The notes beneath the pieces are model-generated. The model worked only from the letters and a program-made list of their open reading frames with translations, was not told the origin of the DNA and did not search any database. Positions 17,352 to 24,154 of a stretch of DNA of 64,000 bases are shown here, one piece after another; position 1 is the stretch's first letter, and each line of letters opens with the position of its first letter. The position numbers and the translations under genes are program-made. The DNA comes from Hyphomicrobiales bacterium (GTDB taxonomy: Bacteria > Pseudomonadota > Alphaproteobacteria > Rhizobiales > Rhizobiaceae): NCBI GenBank assembly GCA_900471925.1, contig UCGV01000009.1, positions 119,528-183,527 on the forward strand. The letters are read 5' to 3'.

Positions 17352-17695
17352 TCCCGATTCCGAGTGGCGTGAAGGTCTGGCTGGCGACAGGCCATACCGA
17401 TATGCGCAAAGGCTTCCCCGGTCTGTCGTTGATGGTGCAGGAAGCGCTGAAGCGCGACCCAATGTGCGGGCACTTGTTCGTATTCCGCGGCCGCGGTGGT
17501 GGTCTGATCAAAGTGATCTGGCACGACGGCCAGGGCGCTTGCCTGTTCACGAAGAAGCTGGAGCGCGGACGGTTTATCTGGCCATCAGCAGCCGACGGCA
17601 CGGTGGTGATCACGACCGCGCAGCTCGGTTATCTGCTGGAGGGCATCGATTGGCGGACGCCGCAAAAGACCTGGCGGCCGACGTCGGCCGGATGA
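17348..17695 (+). CDS. tnpB: IS66-family protein TnpB (IS66 Orf2)
   Basis: A 115-residue protein beginning MIPIPSGVKVWLATGHTDMR, followed by KGFPGLSLMVQEALKRDPMC, with the block GLIKVIWHDGQGACLFTKKL typical of IS66 Orf2 proteins. I take the ATG at 17348, which overlaps the tnpA stop, rather than the TTG-type start at 17330. The ending matches the usual IS66 Orf2 length of about 115 residues. The exact biochemical role in transposition is not known. Confidence 0.92.
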   Translation: MIPIPSGVKVWLATGHTDMRKGFPGLSLMVQEALKRDPMCGHLFVFRGRGGGLIKVIWHDGQGACLFTKKLERGRFIWPSAADGTVVITTAQLGYLLEGIDWRTPQKTWRPTSAG

Positions 17696-17740
17696 GCAAA
17701 AACACTGGAATGGCGGGGTCGAATATGATTCCATCCTGTC

Positions 17741-19396
17741 ATGAGCGACGCGACCGAACAGCTTCCGGACGACCTTGCCAGTGCACTCGCACTGTTGGCG
17801 CAGGAACGTGCTCGGCGTGTTGCCGCCGAAGCAGAAGCAGCGACGGCCAAAGCGGAAGCAGCCAGTGCGAAGGCACTCGTATCGCATTCCGAGGCGCTGA
17901 TTGCGCGACTGAAGCTGGAGATCGACAAGGTTCGCCGTGAACTCTACGGCAGCCGGTCCGAGCGTAAGGCGCGGCTCCTGGAGCAGATGGAACTGCAGCT
18001 TGAGGAGCTCGAAGCAGACGCCAGCGAAGACGAGCTGGCCGCAGAGATCGCAGCCAAAGCCTCAGCCGTCAGGCCCTTCGAGCGTAAGCGTCCGTCACGC
18101 AAGCCCTTTCCTGAACATCTGCCGCGCGAGCGCGTCGTCATCGCCGCGCCGACGAGTTGCCCATGCTGTGGCTCGGCCAAACTGTCGAAGCTCGGTGAAG
18201 ACATTACCGAGACCCTGGAGATCATCCCGCGTGAGTGGAAGGTCATTCAGACGGTGCGGGAGAAGTTCACCTGCCGCGAGTGTGAGAAGATCACGCAGCC
18301 GCCGGCGCCCTTCGACGTGACGCCCCGCGGCTTTGCCGGCCCGAACCTGCTGGCGATGATCCTGTTCGAGAAGTTCGCGCAGCACCAGCCGCTCAATCGC
18401 CAGAGCGAACGCTACGCCCGCGAGGGCATTGACCTCAGCTTGTCGACGCTGGCTGATCAAGTCGGCGCATGTACCGCTGCGTTGAAGCCCATCCATTCGC
18501 TGATCGAGGCACACGTCCTGGCCGCCGACCGGTTACATGGCGACGACACGACCGTGCCGATCCTGGCAAAGGGAAAGACTGATACGGGCCGCATCTGGAC
18601 TTACGTCCGGGACGATCGGCCGTTCGGAGGGCTATCACCGCCCGCAGCCCTCTACTATGCCTCGCGGGACCGGCGGCAGGAGCATCCGGAGCGTCACCTG
18701 AAGACCTTCACCGGCATTTTGCAGGCGGATGCTTATGGCGGCTACAATCCGCTGTTCAAGGTAGACCGCGATCCTGATCCGCTGACGCAGGCGCTGTGTT
18801 GGGCACACTCGCGGCGTAAGTTCTTCGTGCTCGCCGACATCGCGGCGAACGCCAAGCGTGGAAAGAACGCCGCGCCGATCTCGCCCATGGCGCTGGAAGC
18901 GGTCAAACGGATCGACGCGCTGTTCGATATCGAGCGTGAGACCAACGGGCTTGCCGCCGACCAACGCCTGGAACGCCGCCGCAAGGATAGTCTGCCGCTC
19001 GTCGACGAACTGCAGGCTTGGCTTCAAATCGAGCGAGCAAAACTGTCGCGCAGTTCTCCGGTCGCAGAGGCGATCGACTACATGTTCAAGCGTTGGGACG
19101 GCTTCACGTCATTCCTGGAGGACGGCAGGATTTGCCTGACGAACAATGCGGCCGAGCGAGCGTTGCGCGGCTTCGCACTCGGCAGAAAATCGTGGCTCTT
19201 CGCCGGATCAGACCGCGGTGCAGATCGTGCCGCCTTCATGGCCACGCTGATCATGACGGCAAAGCTCAACGACATCGATCCGCAGGCGTGGCTCGCCGAC
19301 GTTCTCGCCCGCATCGCCGACACGCCGATCACCAGGCTGGAGCAATTACTTCCGTGGAAGTGGACACCGCCGACCGTAGACGCTCAAGCGGCCTGA
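17741..19396 (+). CDS. tnpC: IS66-family transposase TnpC
   Basis: A 551-residue DDE-type transposase of full IS66 length. An N-terminal Ala/Glu-rich coiled coil (residues ~15-75) leads to a zinc-binding segment with CPCCG and CRECEK at about residues 145-180. The catalytic core follows, with LHGDDTTVPIL, a second acidic block around QADAYGGYNPLF, and the Glu-containing LTNNAAERALRGFALGRKSW near the C-terminus. It ends LPWKWTPPTVDAQAA, 25 bases before the IS end. No interruption is seen, so the element should be autonomous. Confidence 0.93.
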   Translation: MSDATEQLPDDLASALALLAQERARRVAAEAEAATAKAEAASAKALVSHSEALIARLKLEIDKVRRELYGSRSERKARLLEQMELQLEELEADASEDELAAEIAAKASAVRPFERKRPSRKPFPEHLPRERVVIAAPTSCPCCGSAKLSKLGEDITETLEIIPREWKVIQTVREKFTCRECEKITQPPAPFDVTPRGFAGPNLLAMILFEKFAQHQPLNRQSERYAREGIDLSLSTLADQVGACTAALKPIHSLIEAHVLAADRLHGDDTTVPILAKGKTDTGRIWTYVRDDRPFGGLSPPAALYYASRDRRQEHPERHLKTFTGILQADAYGGYNPLFKVDRDPDPLTQALCWAHSRRKFFVLADIAANAKRGKNAAPISPMALEAVKRIDALFDIERETNGLAADQRLERRRKDSLPLVDELQAWLQIERAKLSRSSPVAEAIDYMFKRWDGFTSFLEDGRICLTNNAAERALRGFALGRKSWLFAGSDRGADRAAFMATLIMTAKLNDIDPQAWLADVLARIADTPITRLEQLLPWKWTPPTVDAQAA

Positions 19397-19429
19397 CCTG
19401 CGGCCTTCGCCGTATGCTTACGATGTCCG

Positions 19430-19793
19430 TGACCCAGGCCTTGTCCGGAGCCGCTACGTCAAATTGCCGGTCGAGCGTGTTCTCGATTGCGACGGCAGGC
19501 CTGCCGCCATAGATGTCGGGACGGCGTTTGTATCCGATCTGCGCCTTGATCCCGGCGAGACGCGTCAGGCGCGCGACCCGGTTCGGGCAGCACATCTCTC
19601 CCTGATCGAGAAGGTCATCACGCAGCTTGCGATAACCGTAGACCTTGCCGCTCTCTTCCCATGCCTTCAGGAGCAGATCGGTCTGTCGCTTGTCCTCGTT
19701 GGCTCGCCTACTCAGCGGGTTCTTCAGCCAGGTGTAGAATCCACTCGGGTGAACCCGCAGGAGACGGCACATCGTCCGTACCGAAAACTGCAA
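19430..19793 (-). pseudogene. IS3-family transposase OrfB fragment, N-terminal part (interrupted by IS66)
   Basis: On the minus strand this reads MQFSVRTMCRLLRVHPSGFY, SRRANEDKRQTDLLLKAWEE, GKVYGYRKLRDDLL and RLAGIKAQIGYKRRP up to APDKAWVTDI. This is the usual N-terminus and HTH_21 region of an IS3-type OrfB. At VTDI the frame runs into the IS66 right end; the continuation is at 16672-16862. The matching OrfA is not visible upstream, where an IS110 remnant begins. Confidence 0.8.
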
Positions 19794-19908
19794 GCGATGC
19801 AGGGTAAGACCGTATGTCCGTCTTCGTGGCTGAGGTGGCTCGCCCTACACTGGTCTCCCGAGGGTTGCTCGGACAGCCGAGCCGATCCTCATCACAGGAG
19901 GACGAGCT

Positions 19909-20118
19909 GTGGCAGATTATAGAGAAGCTTTTGTTGGAATCGACGTCGCCAAACTGAAGAATGCGATTGCTGTCGCTGAATCCGGTCGGGAGGGAGAGAT
20001 CCGCTTTTGGGGTGAGGTGGACCAGCATGCGCCGCATCATCCAGCGGATAGCTGCTAGGTTTGACCGCGTGCATTTCTGCTACGAGGCCCCCACCGGATA
20101 CGGGCTGTACCGGCTGAT
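19909..20118 (+). pseudogene. IS110-family transposase, N-terminal remnant with frameshift
   Basis: A GTG with a good ribosome binding site (ACAGGAGGACGAGCT) begins ADYREAFVGIDVAKLKNAIA, the typical start of an IS110 DEDD transposase including the first catalytic Asp (GIDVAK). About 37 codons in, the homology shifts frame and continues from about 20021 as SMRRIIQRIAARFDRVHFCY then EAPTGYGLYRLI. The first frame ends at TAG 20056-20058. Homology stops near 20118, so at least 80% of the gene is missing. The 237 bases from here to the next gene hold nothing else I recognise. Confidence 0.7.
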
Positions 20119-20355
20119 CACCCCCCTTATCGACGTCCAAAATTGGACGCCGGTCACCCCGCCAGAGGGTTCAATATTCCACGCCGAAACACAATCTGAA
20201 CGGCATTTCGAACAAGCGGTGGGCATCCAATTAAGCCTGCGACCACGAATCCTTTCGATTTTCCAACGGATTATTACGTTTACTCATTGCGCTTTTTAAA
20301 ACCGGTTGGTACCGAATAACGATTGCGTCCCATGCGTGTCTAAGGAGGCTAAATC

Positions 20356-21219
20356 ATGAATTTTACACGCAGGAATTATCTCATAGGCGCCGGTTGTCTC
20401 GGGGTTGCCGGTGCAGCAGCCTTGGTATCTGCCAAGAAGCTGAAAGCCTCACCTATGCCGCTCATAATTACGGCCGCTGGTGAATATGAAGTGACCAAAG
20501 ATTACACTGCATCCAACGAACACGAATGCGGCATTGTCGTGGCACCTGACGTCAGCAACGTCACAATCCTGCTCCACTCTCGCTTGACCTGTCCCACCGG
20601 CCTTCCCGCGGGGAGGCAGAACGCCGGAATCCTTTTTTCAGGGAACAACAATCGGTGCGAAGTCATCGGAAGAGGCGGCCATATCAGGGGATTTGCATAC
20701 GGCATTTCCGCGCCCAACTCCATTGGGCTAAGGATCAGCAATCTAAGCGTCGAGTCAGCCCTAATGCGCGGGATCAAAATCGAAGGAGACGCTCCGTTTG
20801 TCAGAAACTGCCTGATAAGAAACGTCTTTGGCTCGACTTTCACCCCGAACCAGTTCTGTATGGGAATTGAAGTAAGTGGCGACAGGCCGAAGATACTCAA
20901 CAACGTAGTCGAAGAGTTTTATGGCACTGGAGCCGAGCCTGATAATGGAGAAGCAGTGGGCATTTCCGTGACCGATCGCGGCAAGGGCGGCATCGTGATG
21001 GGTAACCTTGTCCGAAACAAACGAAAGCAACCGAAGAGCTATGGCTTTTGGATCGGCGGCAACAGCGATGTGTCTTTTGTGCATAATCACGCTGAGAGCG
21101 TGTATCGAGGCGCAGCTGGTTCATCACCGACGATGGGTATGGAGGGAGACAACACCTTCCGAAATTGCGACGAAAATTTCCTCGACAGTGGCGGCGATTG
21201 GCTTGTCAGCGGCAAGTGA
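20356..21219 (+). CDS. Tat-exported right-handed beta-helix protein, function unknown
   Basis: A 287-residue protein with a strong ribosome binding site (AAGGAGG). The N-terminus MNFTRRNYLIGAGCLGVAGA is a twin-arginine type signal, with cleavage likely near residue 30-35. The rest is built of short repeats with Asn/Gly turns, such as GILFSGNNNRCEVIGRGGHI, RISNLSVESALMRGIKIEGD and FVRNCLIRNVFG. This is the pattern of a parallel beta-helix (pectate lyase/NosD-like) fold. Such folds bind or cleave polysaccharides, but no catalytic set can be assigned. It stands alone between IS debris and a tRNA-like remnant. A role in modifying surface or plant polysaccharide is possible. Confidence 0.72.
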   Translation: MNFTRRNYLIGAGCLGVAGAAALVSAKKLKASPMPLIITAAGEYEVTKDYTASNEHECGIVVAPDVSNVTILLHSRLTCPTGLPAGRQNAGILFSGNNNRCEVIGRGGHIRGFAYGISAPNSIGLRISNLSVESALMRGIKIEGDAPFVRNCLIRNVFGSTFTPNQFCMGIEVSGDRPKILNNVVEEFYGTGAEPDNGEAVGISVTDRGKGGIVMGNLVRNKRKQPKSYGFWIGGNSDVSFVHNHAESVYRGAAGSSPTMGMEGDNTFRNCDENFLDSGGDWLVSGK

Positions 21220-22150
21220 TATGCGCCTACGGTTTTCCGAGCCGGCATCAGGGACAGCTCTCCGTTTCATTGGAGACCGTTTCCATGAAGTCGTGGCGAT
21301 CCACAATCGTTCGAACGATGGCTTGGATGGATGAAATACCAACAAAGGTGTGCCGTCGAACTGCACTGTAATGTGGAACCAATTCATGAGTTTGCCGCTT
21401 GTTTGGCAGAAGAACAGCACTACTCGGCAGTCTATCTAATTCCAGATGTGAGGGATACCAGAGGTCTCATACCTCGCGCTGAGTGGGCGACCCCTCTGTT
21501 AACTCGTCAGGGCTGAGCGTGTCGGCCGCTGGAATACAGTCGAACGATGCCTCCCGAGCTTCTCTGCAATGGCGTCAATACGGACCCAGCGAACCGCCAA
21601 CGTGCAATCTTACGCCGTTCGTCCAATCCAATTTGAGAGTGCGCTTCATTGCTCCGTCCTTGCAATTGATTACCCATCGGGACAGTAACAAGCCGCAGTT
21701 CATTCTAAACTTGGCTAGTCCATATGCAATTGATATTGCGAAATAAAAATACAATTTCTTGAGATAAAATGGTTTGGGATGAGATGCTAACACTCTCGCC
21801 ATCCTCGGCGTAAACGAGGCGTTCCACCAACTGCGCTAATCTCGTGAATGGCTTGTGTTATCGTCGGTGCAATCCGTCTAACGATAACGATTCAAGGAAC
21901 CGCAGCCTCTTTTTGAGATTCTGCAAGTTTCATGCGCTCGCGGCTCTTTCTCAGGGAGACTAACGTCCAGAGAGGTGCAGCTACCGGGTAAGTGTGCTCA
22001 AGATCAACAATGTTGCAGTTTTTGAAGGCGTTTTTACGCTACATTAGCGCTGCTAATTTACCTGGCAAGCGGCTCTCAGCTAGACAACGTCAGCCTGCAT
22101 TGCGCCTTGATGTCGTGAACACGTGACTCATCATCTAGAGCTGGTTTCGG
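21220..22150. other. Non-coding stretch of about 930 bases
   Basis: No open frame here has convincing coding character. The stretch contains the tRNA-like remnant at 21775-21846 and AT-rich DNA around 21720-21780. It probably represents decayed DNA between mobile elements and the conjugation region. Confidence 0.5.
21775..21846 (-). other. Degenerate tRNA-Val(UAC)-like sequence
   Basis: On the minus strand, TTAGCGCAGTTGGTGGAACG resembles a tRNA D-arm. It is followed by a perfect anticodon arm CCTCG-TTTACGC-CGAGG (21803-21819) whose loop would read UAC (Val). ACGAGAT and ATCTCAT can form six of seven acceptor pairs, and CCCA follows. The region for variable loop plus T-arm is about five bases too short, and the D-stem is poor. 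It is therefore a remnant or mimic, not a working tRNA. Confidence 0.45.
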
Positions 22151-23110
22151 TCAGAGCAGGTGCTGCTGACAAATTGTCGCGACCACAGTCTGCAGAGCCC
22201 GGACCCGTTTCACCAGCCAATCAAGCTCGTCGTCAGTGACCTCATAGTTTGGCGAATAGCGGGCCTCAACGTAGGCTCTGGACAGGAGTTCAAATCGTCG
22301 GCGCGAGATGCGATTATCTCTTGGCCAGGCCTCGATCAATCTCTTATCCAGGTCCTCGGCCTTGGACCGCAATACCTTGATGCGGTGCGATTTCGGGCTA
22401 TACAGCGTCAATGTTAGCAGAAGGCAGTGATAGAGCCGCTCAGTGGCCTGATGCAGGTTAAAGGCCGCCTCTTTGACATTCCCTCGTTCAAGCAAGAATA
22501 CTGCTGACGCAACAAACGCGTCCGCACTCTCAAACCACTGCTCGAAATAACGCCGCGCTTCTTCGTCGGCTTCCTCCATGCTCAGAGGCTTGGGCTGGGC
22601 GAGGGGATGTCCTTCTTCCTCATAGAGTATTTTGCCGTCTCTCGCGACATCGACGAAGAAGGGCCGCCCCCGTGACAGTTGGTCGTTGATATCATGCAGG
22701 CTATGGATGATCGGAATAACCGGGGTTTCGATCCTGTGGGCGATCTGTTCCTGCAGAAGGCGTTCGTCGAGCGAAAGCCAAAGATCCTGCTCCTCGGCGA
22801 AAGTCTGGGAATTGACGACGATGAGAAGGTCGTAATCGGAGCGATAGCCGCTGAGCCTATCTTCCACCCAGTCGCCCCGAGCGTAGGAACCATAGATGAT
22901 GACTTTGAGGATCTTGCCGTTGGACCTCTTTGCCGATTGCTTGGTCGATCGGAATTGCTCTACCTCGGCAAAGATGATTTCCAGCACGCGGGCAAGCTCG
23001 CGCCGCTTGGTCGCTGGCAGATGGTCGAGTGTATCAGTCAGGGTCAAAGCCGCATCAAAGCCTTCGGTGGGATTGTTATCCATCGTAGCGGCTCGCATCT
23101 CGTTGTGCAC
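22151..23110 (-). CDS. Nucleotidyltransferase-HEPN fusion protein (MNT-HEPN)
   Basis: A protein of up to 319 residues. The N-terminal half is a minimal nucleotidyltransferase domain: IIYGSYARGDW (GS at residues 74-75) and SDYDLLIVV (acidic pair D92/D94). The C-terminal half, about residues 185-315, is a HEPN domain with FNLHQATERLYHCLLL and SRAYVEARYSPNYEVTDDEL. Separate MNT and HEPN proteins form toxin-antitoxin pairs in which MNT AMPylates and silences the HEPN RNase; here both are on one chain. The start is uncertain: GTG at 23110, ATG at 23098 and ATG at 23083 all have weak ribosome sites. It stands alone, next to the conjugation genes. Confidence 0.8.
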   Translation of the reverse strand: MHNEMRAATMDNNPTEGFDAALTLTDTLDHLPATKRRELARVLEIIFAEVEQFRSTKQSAKRSNGKILKVIIYGSYARGDWVEDRLSGYRSDYDLLIVVNSQTFAEEQDLWLSLDERLLQEQIAHRIETPVIPIIHSLHDINDQLSRGRPFFVDVARDGKILYEEEGHPLAQPKPLSMEEADEEARRYFEQWFESADAFVASAVFLLERGNVKEAAFNLHQATERLYHCLLLTLTLYSPKSHRIKVLRSKAEDLDKRLIEAWPRDNRISRRRFELLSRAYVEARYSPNYEVTDDELDWLVKRVRALQTVVATICQQHLL

Positions 23111-23785
23111 CTAAACTCTTTACGCGCTCCGATGCATAAAAGCAATTAATGATTGTGCTCTTATTTGACTCAATGTATGCGACCTGCCGCGATTCTTAGA
23201 GTTAGAGCAAGCGATTGGCGACTGTATATTCTCCCGCAATCAAAGTTTTCCGGCGCCCCGTGCTGTTCACGATTCCATAGGCCGGAGGCATGTCATCTCC
23301 CGCTACTCGCCCATCTGGAAATGATGTCGAACGAATGAACTATTATAGTTTTAAAATCTCAAACGGTCCAGCCGCTTTTTGAAGTTCAATTAAGTGGAAA
23401 ATCATCCACCAGGTGCAGATGGCAGTCGCCTGCGGCACTGCGTTGTGTGAGCCGGTAAATGGTTCAACATCTGGAACAATGGATGGTATGGCCTGAAAGC
23501 AAGCATATTTCCCTCTATCTGACGCTCCGGGAATTTCACGTGGCTTGTTCATCTGATGCGGAAATAGTGCCGTATCATGGCGCGCTCTCGAGCGTTCGAG
23601 CCTGTCATGGACTCCGGAGCGGGCCTTGCATTTTTGAACTAAAGCAGTCTATATTTGTTTGGCAGGATACGCAAAAAATTGAGATTTGCTGACGATCGAC
23701 GGACGAGCCGTCGATGGCGCCTGCGGCGATCCGATGACGAGGCGATGCCGTGGTTGGATATCGGCGGTCAAAACCCGCAGGAGCC
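23111..23785. other. Non-coding region upstream of mobC, candidate oriT region
   Basis: About 675 bases without a convincing gene between the MNT-HEPN gene and mobC. It contains a perfect hairpin at 23695-23715 and a run of partial CTCGAG-type repeats near 23585-23605. Position immediately upstream of relaxosome genes makes it the natural place for an origin of transfer, but no nic consensus was recognised. Confidence 0.4.
23695..23715. repeat. Perfect inverted repeat, 8-bp stem, 5-base loop
   Basis: ATCGACGG (23695-23702) and CCGTCGAT (23708-23715) flank the loop ACGAG. No T-run follows, so a terminator is unlikely. It lies about 70 bases before the mobC ATG and could be part of oriT or a MobC or regulator binding site. 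Confidence 0.6.
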
Positions 23786-24154
23786 ATGGTCAAAGAGCGA
23801 AAGGAACGCGTCGTGCACGCACGCTTGTCCGTATCCGAACTGGTCGCGGTCGAAGCTGCTGCCAGGCAGTCGGAGATGTCGGTTTCAGCGTTTATACGCT
23901 CATCGGTGCTGGATGGCGCGGGCATCTTGCCGTTTCTGTCAGAAGAAGAGCGGGCGATTTTTGAACTCCTTCATCGTGACCTAAGGGCGATCGGGGTGAA
24001 CCTGCACGGTTTCGTTCGGCTTTCGCATCGAGGCTCGATACCGGTCGAGGTGGCCGCCAATCTTCACGATCTCCAGTTCCTTGTCGCAGGGCTCGCCTTG
24101 GAACTGCGTCGCCTGGCCACCCGAACGGGCCACAAGGTTGAAAGTCGGGACTGA
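23786..24154 (+). CDS. mobC: MobC-like relaxosome accessory protein
   Basis: About 122 residues from the ATG at 23786, which follows CAGGAG closely; an upstream GTG at 23750 would add 12 residues. The N-terminal part KERKERVVHARLSVSELVAV and RQSEMSVSAFIRSSVL is a ribbon-helix-helix type DNA-binding region as found in MobC proteins. A helical C-terminal half (IFELLHRDLRAIGVNLHGFV) matches the bacterial mobilisation protein family. It is expected to bind oriT and help the relaxase. Its stop overlaps the relaxase start (TGATG), which fits one transcription and translation unit. Confidence 0.72.
   Translation: MVKERKERVVHARLSVSELVAVEAAARQSEMSVSAFIRSSVLDGAGILPFLSEEERAIFELLHRDLRAIGVNLHGFVRLSHRGSIPVEVAANLHDLQFLVAGLALELRRLATRTGHKVESRD

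Larger units (their letters stand above)
16863..19421 (+). mobile_element. Complete IS66-family insertion sequence, 2559 bp, with 8-bp target duplication
   Basis: The left end GTAAGCCCACGGTGAAGGCC and the right end (read inward GTAAGCATACGGCGAAGGCC) are terminal inverted repeats of the IS66 type. The flanking octamer GATGTCCG occurs at both 16855-16862 and 19422-19429, the 8-bp duplication expected for IS66. The three genes tnpA, tnpB and tnpC are complete and in the standard order. Removing the element and one octamer restores the frame of the IS3-type transposase (VTDI/TYIRT), so this is a clean insertion. Confidence 0.95.

Noticed and set aside
20119..20340. C-terminal half of the ORF at 19961-20299 as part of an IS110 transposase
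   Set aside because: After YGLYRLI the sequence no longer resembles IS110. The open frame there is accidental, and no other family was recognised.
22679..23149. 156-residue open frame on + opposite the MNT-HEPN gene
   Set aside because: It is antisense to a gene with clear catalytic motifs, and its translation matches nothing recognisable.
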